NCBI RefSeq assembly: GCF_026151205.1
Contig: NC_087084.1
Location: 4,209,538-4,273,537 of the forward strand
Reading direction: 5' to 3'
Source of the DNA: Bolinopsis microptera
Lineage: Eukaryota; Ctenophora; Tentaculata; Lobata; Bolinopsidae
Length of the DNA: 64,000 nt
The position numbers and the translations under genes are program-made. The notes under the pieces were generated by a model. That model had not been told where the DNA came from and did not search any database. It saw only the letters and a list, made by a program, of their open reading frames with translations. Below, in pieces: positions 39,001-48,000 of the stretch (position 1 is the stretch's first letter; the number at the start of each line of letters is the position of its first letter).

Positions 39001-42000
39001 GTTAACAATAAAACAAGTCGAACTACAGATCATGTTTAGCAAATTAGAAAATGTATAGTAATATAGACACATACTTTCGGAGCTGTAATTTGTTGAAGGC
39101 CGTTTATGTAAATACATGTATACAGTTACAAACACCTTGAAGACTGGTGCAATCACACTGGACTATGTGCATTTGCACTGAGAGTGCTAAATCACTTTTG
39201 ACTCTACACTCGAACTTTTGAAATTACTCGAAGTTCCAGTGCAGACCGATCTTGAATCGATGTATTTTGAAGGCTGATTCCGAATCATTCCCTTTGCACA
39301 CTAATTATAGACTAATAGATTAATTATAGTGCACGGTATTGGACAGTTGGTCAACTTGTTGATGGCTGGGGTTAAATGAAATCAGTATCTAAGAGAAACA
39401 TAGGCCTGTAGCTTAACTCAAAGAACTTTGAGTGAAACTTTCGACACTGAACGAACGGCGACCAATTTTAACAATACATCTAAACTAGGTTCAATATTTA
39501 GCCCAGGGTATATATATACAACTACTTCTACAAATTGCTTCGCAAACACAACAAAACCAACTACCAACTCAAGTCGACGCAATTGCTTCTGAGCTAAGAG
39601 TAGCAGAACTATGATAGTAGGAAGCGGAATTATAGGAACCTATTGTATTTCAGATTACGAAATATGTACTAAAGGCTGATGTTCTTAGTGTTCCTAGAGT
39701 GGGACTAGTGTCATGGACCATGGTAATTTGATACGACTACATATTGCTTATTACAACACTACAAATCTATTACATTTATTGAGTATTATGTAACGCGATG
39801 GAAATATTTTAAGCGGGTAATATGAAATATCCTGTCAAAACCCAGGATACATAACATGAAGACTTTGTTGTAACTTTGTATGAAAAGCATTAACACTAGG
39901 TATTTTATTCACAGACTCATAATTATATAGGCTGGTGAGGGCCTGACTTTGCAGGCTGCCCGCTAAATTAGTGTGATTTCAAGAAGTCATATGTAACTTA
40001 GAGAAGATCAGCTTATCTTCACGAAAAAGATGGTTTTATTATTTATATTATTTATGTATAAATTATGTATTAATATATCCAAATTGGTAGTCAAAAATAT
40101 TTCAACGAAAGCAGATTCAAAACAATTATCAACTCATTACTTGACAGGATTGAACGTGTGTAATCAGTAATACTGTAATAGTATTGTGTCTGTTGTTATC
40201 CATATTGCCTCTTCATTTAATCTAGGAATGGGGCGGAGGAAGAGCTAGAAATCAAGGAACGTGCCAAGTCATACTACTATACAACAATAGAATGGATTTT
40301 AGATAGATTTCGGATAAGACGCCAGAATTCTCCAGTTCATGAATTAGCGATCGTTTCTTTTGGGATAATCGCGTCTTAAAGTAAAATGATCGCCGCCTAA
40401 CTCAATTATAACACAATTGTGATTGTCTAACCTTTAAAAATCAACACCTTTGTTTTTAATAGTTTTAAAATATCTACAAATTGACAAATCCAATTACATC
40501 AGTTGAGGAATTTAGTTTTTCCGTGGTACAATCCCCTCTGCACTCGACTATCACGTGACTTATATATACTATACTTTCAATTTCATCCCTGAACATTCAA
40601 ATGAACCTACATAAATTGAGCCTTAACCGGAGTTTTACATGAATTAGTCTCTTTTGTTAGATATTTGAAACATCCGCAATCTGTAAACTGTGAGATAAGA
40701 ATCGGTCTGTCGGACAAAATTCGTGTTACTGATGTAGTCGTGTTACTGATTGTTACTGATTAAGCTGTTAGATAAGCACCATAAGAAGCAATTGCTGTCT
40801 GCTGACAACTTAACTTTCTCAGGAAACTCGTTCTTTGTTCTGGAATGGGCGGATCTGACTCTCCTTGACTACTCAACTACATTTCAGCTTCAACTTTATC
40901 AAGTGCGTCTTTTTACTTACTTAATATTGCATGTATAAAACACTCTTTATCGAATGGCAGTGATTAGTGTCCTAATAAAGTGTCCCTATAAAGAGATTTG
41001 ACTGTTTTGATATTGATATAAGTTGTGGTACAATGCCAGCAGTAAGTACTGTGAAGTAACTGTGAACCTACATCTCCAGAATGGCTCCATTGTGTTTGTA
41101 TACCGGAATGTGTCTGAAGGACTTTTGGATTGGTCGCTTGTTTCAATCGTCAGCGCTTTTCCCTGGGTCACACCGGCTAACCAAGGTAAAGAGACTATCT
41201 ACAAAAATAATTGATCGCTGATTTATATCAAACATAATGATTACCCATCCAACTACTCGAAATATTTGCTGGAAAACAAAAATGTATAATATGTCACCAC
41301 ATCCACACTCCACAGCATCTAAAGATCTCATGTACTACGAATACGAGGAGGTCAATGTGGATACGAAAAATATTAAAAATGGTACTGCTATCACCTTCAA
41401 CCTACGTGAAAACTGCTTGGTAAGAAACTAAGTTTTAAAATTGGATCAGAGGTAGAACAATGACACTTATGTTGAAGAAGCTTAGAAGGTAGAATAGATC
41501 AGATAAATAGATAAACAAAGGGGCCCACGGCTATAAAAATATAAAACATTCAGATGTATCATTCGCCTGTGTAAATATTGGGGACACAATACAGTTCAAA
41601 TAATAGGATCAATCACATAAAAATATGAAGTTCAAACAACGGAATCTTTTTTAAATATTTCAATCTTCAGCTTCATCAAGAATGAAATGTTGTTACCTTT
41701 TTGCCATCAATGCAGTACAATTAGTATTCCGTATTAAGTTTTACCTATCTTTGGCAATAAATTACTTTTTTATGTGAGAAATAACCCATAGTAACCTTTA
41801 TAACGTCATGTTTTCCCCAACCTCAAAGGGGCGACATGTCCCCATTAATTGTAGTCCGATAGTTTCCCTGCATCTAAATAAACCTACTAAACTTTAAATC
41901 TACTTTAAATCTACTTTAAATTTACTTTAAATCTACTTTAAATCTACTTTAAATCTACTTTAAATCTACTTTAAATCTACTTTAAATCTACTTTAAATCT

Positions 42001-45000
42001 ACTTTAAATCTATTTAACTTTAACTCTTCAGGCAGCCACCAACTGTACGACCTGTCTGGACATAGGTAAAAGTACTCAGTTTTCCTGTATGTGGTGTGAC
42101 GCACTGCAGAGGTAATACTATAAGTTTAACAAAACTCAATGTTGCATATTTATATTCCTGATAAATTTAATTTATCATTTATTAAATAATAATAAATATA
42201 TACGAGAGCACTTTAAGCTTGATTTAAGTTTTCATTCCACCTTAGTCTTACTGCAAGTATACTGTATAAGCACATGTTTCACAATGCTGGCAAGCATAAC
42301 CGTTGCCCTTATATTCACAACACTATTTACCCCCTATACTATTATATCCCCTTTATTGTTTTCCAGGCATTAAGACTCATCGAAAGTAATTCAGCAGGTA
42401 TATTTAAGTTCAAAACATTCTAATTCAATGTTAAAGATGACAGGAATAAGAAATAGTTATGTGGAGGTTTTTAAGAAATTTGCGCAAAATACGCGCCAGC
42501 ATGTTATACGAAATTAGGTAAAAAACCCAAAATCGCCATATTCAGGTGCCTTAAAAACCATGTTAAAATTGAGTCAGAGATCTGAAACGTTGCAGGGCGT
42601 CTAGACCTTGTCCAAATCGACTGTAAAAAAAATTTCATGTTTCAGGAGTATCGGGAAGTGGGTTTTCTGGAACCCCTGTTTTACAACAGATTGTCGTGAA
42701 GCATATATAATATGTATGTATGTATAGACGCTTTTTGCAGTCAATTGTAGCCTACATTTAAGTGTCCGTAGATTCAAAAGTATAAAAGATACAGTCATTT
42801 CGAACCACAGCTTTTAAAGATAATCGTTTATACTTTAGTTTACTTTATATTGAAAAATAATTTATCGTCATCATCATCACTTGATGACGTCATCAATTTA
42901 AGTGTTTTTAAAACTTGATTTTTGACAAAATAACAACTTTTCAAATCGATTTTACACCATTAAGGAGTAATTTTATTCAAAATCTGAGGACATTTTCACC
43001 TTAGATAATTGTTCAAGCATTCTGAAAATCTACCGGAAAAGTTTCTTACCTTACTCCTTCATTAAAATATTCGCTATTGAAGTTAGTGCTTTTTTGAAGA
43101 ATAATTTTATAAAAACACAAAAGTTGTGAATTAGTATTCTCTGGTGTTGGGCCATCTGTTGGGTTGTGGAGCTCAATTTTACTTCTTAAAGGTCTAAATT
43201 GTGTTATAGGCTAGTTTTAAAGTTAAAAATCGAAAAGTTGCACACGTGGGGACACGCCCAAATTGATTTAAAATAGCTAAAATCACTGAAAATTGTTATT
43301 TTCACATTGTTATTTTTGGAGTCCCGTTGTGATCCAAGTTCTTTTTGAAATCTTCTGAAACTTTGCATGCTTATCAAACTATATATTAAATACCACTATG
43401 CAAAAATTTACGGTGATTCAATATTGTATGCGCACGCAACGTCCGCTCAAAGTTTGCATGTGCGAAAGGTGAGAATTTTGCTCATTCGTGATTTCGAATA
43501 TATTCTGCTTTCCCACGATATTTAAATGGCATTATATATGAATTAAATGCCAACTTGAATGAGTAAAAAGTGCCATATTCAGTCTGTTATCGACAGATAA
43601 ACCTACCTGAACACAAGGAAACGTTTTCAAAGGTGAAATTTCAAAATTGTTGAAATTACCTCCTTATTAATGAAGTTTCGACTGTGTAAATTATCCTGAC
43701 ATTATAATCAAAAAGAGATGATATTTGACCAAAACCCATAATCATGGGTAGAGTGAACCGCTGCCAGTGTCTCTCTTTTTCAAACAAAAGGAAATGATAT
43801 TAATTTGAGGAACCGTCCGCAAATGCAAATTGATACCGAGAATGAAATCGGTCGCTCGCTTTTCCCATTCATTCACGGCTTACGAATTGTAATAAAGCTT
43901 ATTGAATGGGAAAAGCGAGCGACCGATTTCATTCTCGGTATCAATTTGCATTTGCGGACGGTTCCTCAAATTAATATCATTTCCTTTTGTTTGAAAAAGA
44001 GAGACACTGGCAGCGGTTCACTCTACCCATGATTATGGGTTTTGGTCAAATTACTAATATCAAAGATGGATTTGGTATAGTCATCCAATCCTTGACATAG
44101 ACACTGTCAAGTACTCAATTGATGTTTCTGCTATAAAATTTTCAAAACATACACATTGTGCATACACTATACCTGTACAATGTACATTATGTATACACAT
44201 AGCATATAGATAACGTATACATTGTGTATTTTTTGATAAATGGTATCTCTTCTCCAGGTGTTCAGATACGTTTGACAGCAAGTATTCTCAATGGGAGTCA
44301 GAGTGTTCCCAACCTACCACTCAGTACACAGAATGTCCTGCTAACCAAGGTAAGTAAACACCGATTTACCGCAGGGTTTGGGGAAAGAAAAACATCCGCG
44401 GTAAATAGGGGTTCGCGGTAAATCGGGGTTTTGTTTGTTTGCATTATGCATGTTAAGCCCTATTTGAGGAAAAGAAAATGGCCGCGGTAAATCGGGCTAG
44501 TAACCAGTAGCCTAGTAACCAGTAGCCTAGTAACCTAGTAGTAGCCTAGTAGCCAGTCCCCCAGTAATCTAGTAACCAATATTTAGTTACATACACTTCC
44601 TTTCTATATGCTAACTTACTGTTCTCTGACCTTGCAACCCTGTCAGATCGCAACGAAACACTAACCAGTCTATCAGATGAGTTGTTCGAGCAGCAGTTGG
44701 CTTTGTTGAACGAGTGGTTTGAAAGTCTTGCTACCTCCCTCTTTCAGTCCAGTAGTAAGTATCCAGAGTAGTGAGAGTGCATGTTCCCCACGTTATCTGT
44801 GAAATAAGTGAATCCGACCCTATCAGGAGATAACTGTAATGTTCAACTAGTATTAGTTACAGCATCTACAAGAACCTAAAGTCGAACACGCACCAATTAT
44901 GAGCACCAATTCAACCTCAGGTACCTACCTTATCTACTGTTACTGCTGCAGGCGGCGCTCAGCCTGCAGATGCACATATTAGGTGCGATGGGTGCGGGAT

Positions 45001-48000
45001 CGCACAATTTACCGTTTTCCGCACATTTCCGCATAATTCATTGTTTTCCGCACATTTTGTAATTTTCTGCATATTTCCGCATAATCTAGCATTTTCCGCT
45101 TAATTTCGCATAATTTTGAAATTTTCGCGTTAAGATTTTCGAGTGTAAAAACCAAAATATGTTAAAAGTCGGGCCCTTTTAGGACCGTGACTCAGGCCCT
45201 TTTAGGACCGTGACCCAGGCCCTTTTGGAACTCATACCTAGGCCACGTGACCCAGGCCCTTTCGGGACCCTGACCCAGGCCCTTTCGGGACCCTGACCCA
45301 GGCCCTTTCGGGACCGTGACCCAGGCCCTTTTGGAACTCATACCTAGGCCACGTGACCCAGTTACCACGTGACCCAGGCCTTTTCGGGACCCATGCCTAG
45401 GCCACGTGACCCGGTTACCACGTGACCCAGGCCCTTTCGGGACCATGACGGTCCATGACCCAGGCCCTTTCGGGACCGTTACCCAGGCCCTTTTGGAACC
45501 CATGCCTAGGCCACGTGACCCGGTTACCACGTGACCCAGGCCCTTTCGGGACCATGACGGTCCATGACCCAGGCCCTTTCGGGACCGTTACCCAGGCCCT
45601 TTCGGGACCGTGACCCAGGCCGTTATGGAACCCTCGTCGTTACCGTACTTCGATCATACCTGCAGCCCTTTATATCGGGTAATGAGCTCTATTCGTTGTA
45701 GCGTTGGCTTTATAGTGGGCTTAATGGATCTTGGATCAAATGGTTTACAAGTACTGACGATCAATGCCAACAAGCGTGTCACATATTTGCGATCACGCTT
45801 GGGATCTGATCGACTCTATCAAGAGGCGTCTTCAAATAACTGTCTCCTGATCTCTACCAGATCAAGTCACTGTTCTCAGATAACTGGATCTCAATATAGG
45901 TTCAATCATGGACTTAGTAAAGAACTACACCCTCAGTAACACATAAACAGACCTATTTTTGATAAGAGCGGCGGTTATACGTTCAGAATTTCCAAAGTCC
46001 TTCAGAAAATACAAATGAAAACCGCACAATTCCCGCACAAATTTCGAAAAAATCGTCGCACATTTGCCGCATAATTGGTAAAAATTTACCGCACCTTACC
46101 GCACATTTTACCTTTATAGTCGGGTGCGGTACCGCATAATTTCGATTTTTTTACCGCACCTAATATGTGCCTCTGTCAGCCTGTCATTCCAAATCTCCAT
46201 TCGGAGATTCATATGATTATGAACATAAATATAATAGCCTGGGGTCCCCAGGTAAAATCTACTGTATCTCAGGTACCACGTGTAACCTCAGACACCTAAT
46301 CTACTGTATCTCAGTTACCACGTGTAACATCAGACACCTAATCTACTGTATCTCAGGTACCACGTGTAACCTCAGACACCTGATCTACTGTATCTCAGGT
46401 ACCACGTGTAGCCTCAGGTACCTAATCTACTGTATCTCAGGTACCACGTGTAACCTCAGACACCTGATCTACTGTATCTCAGGTACCACATGTAACGAAG
46501 GTTTGTTCTACAGCCCCTACACGCTAAGCTGTAATGATTGTATCTATTGTGCCACCGTTGACTGTCAGGATCAATGCTCCAATGCTACCCAGGTTAATTG
46601 TGCCTGATCTTATCAGTACTTGTTTTGATTTTTAAACGAAGTGAGATATTTCCAGTGAGCTTATAACTTGTACCTGTCAAATTGTGAGGAGGTACAAGTT
46701 TAGTCAGACAATTATAGTGATTGTATATTTGAGAATATCATGTCTTAACTTAACCGGACATATTATATCAGGATAACATATCGAACATGTCTTAACCGGA
46801 CATATTATATCAGGATAACATATCGAACATGTCTTAACCGGACATATTATATCAGGATAACATATCGAACTTGTCTTAACCGGACATATTATATCAGGAT
46901 AACATATCGAACATGTCTTAACCGGACATATTATATCAGGATAACATATCGAACATGTCTTAACCGGACATATTATATCAGGATAACATATCGAACATGT
47001 CTTAACCGGACATATTATATCAGGATAACATATCGAACACGTCTTAACCGGACATATTATATCAGGATAACATATCGAACATGTCTTAACCGGACATATT
47101 ATATCAGGATAACATATCGAACACGTCTTAACCGGACATATTATATCAGGATAACATATCGAACACGTCTTAACCGGACATATTATATCAGGATAACATA
47201 TCGAACGAGAGCAACCCTCGGAAGAATATGAAAATCAAAAACTACAAGTTTAGGGACATAAGTCCTGATAGTGACTTTTGGAAATGTGAGTTGCGATCAT
47301 AATCCCGCTTATTCGTTTATTTTTATGTATTTTGTTCTGTTTATACTTATAGTTATAGAAACCGTTTGAGGATTTACATCCATGATGTTCTTTAACATCC
47401 TTTCGAAGATGATGCCAATATTTTCTTTGATTCCTGAGCATACAAAAACTTGTTTGATATGTAACTTTTTAGGAAATCAAGCAGTCTTAAATCTCCATAA
47501 CATTTAGCAACGTTATATTTTACGCCTTATGTTTTTCCATCCTTCTTGGATAGAGAAACTTACCAAAGACAGGATTCTTGAAATCAGTTATCCCCTGTAT
47601 TTTAAACGGGTGATACTCGTAAAATATTTGTTTCAAATGTTAAAGAGAGCGTCGACGAGTCCAAACCGTCGACGAGTCCAACTCGGTGCGCGTCTTGCAG
47701 TAGGTTATAAACCTACATAACTGTATAGTATTTTCACTCATTTTCTTTTCAGCTGCGTTTATAGGCATGACATGCGGGGTGGCGGTGTCAGTTTGTTTTG
47801 GTTTCCTGCTAGTCTGTATGAAGAGGAGGAACTACGTGCAACCTGGGGGAGTTACCTGGGATCCTCGTACTACTCCTGCCAGTATGGTTAGTAGTGTGTA
47901 TATTTCATATCTTACTATATATAAAGCGAGACGATATATATATATATGGATCCGTACGATTTTACTGACACCACGGCATCAACTTTAACGCGACTTTCCG

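Larger units (their letters stand above)
31530..39900. repeat. Segmental duplication copy 2 (TRPC-b unit)
   Basis: Sister of 12190-24890. It lacks the pogo-like element and repeat A, giving clean empty sites, but has its own insertions: a foldback at 36802-37104 and about 235 bp at 37543-37777. TRPC-b itself is intact here. Confidence 0.85.
44951..46245. repeat. Interspersed repeat GGCGCTCAGCC, copy split by the hAT element
   Basis: 44951-44966 and 46176-46245 join to a sequence also found at 50101-50175 and 62909-62995 (GGCGCTCAGCCTGTCATTCC then AATCTC..ATTC). The last copy ends near GGGTCCGATCCCC, loosely like a tRNA B box, so a SINE is possible but unproven. Confidence 0.6.

Noticed and set aside
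45192-45530. 112-codon minus frame with GLGHGP repeats
   Set aside because: Translation of the minisatellite inside the hAT-like element.
46620-46700. Extra small exon after TTTCCAG (ELITCTCQIVRR)
   Set aside because: Its phases (2 in, 2 out) do not fit exons 12 and 14, whereas exon 13 at 47192 fits both.
47640-47690. Possible hammerhead ribozyme (GACGAGTCC core with nearby GAAAC-like words)
   Set aside because: The required CTGANGA is not present exactly and no GAAA-closing stem II could be drawn; kept only as a structured repeat.
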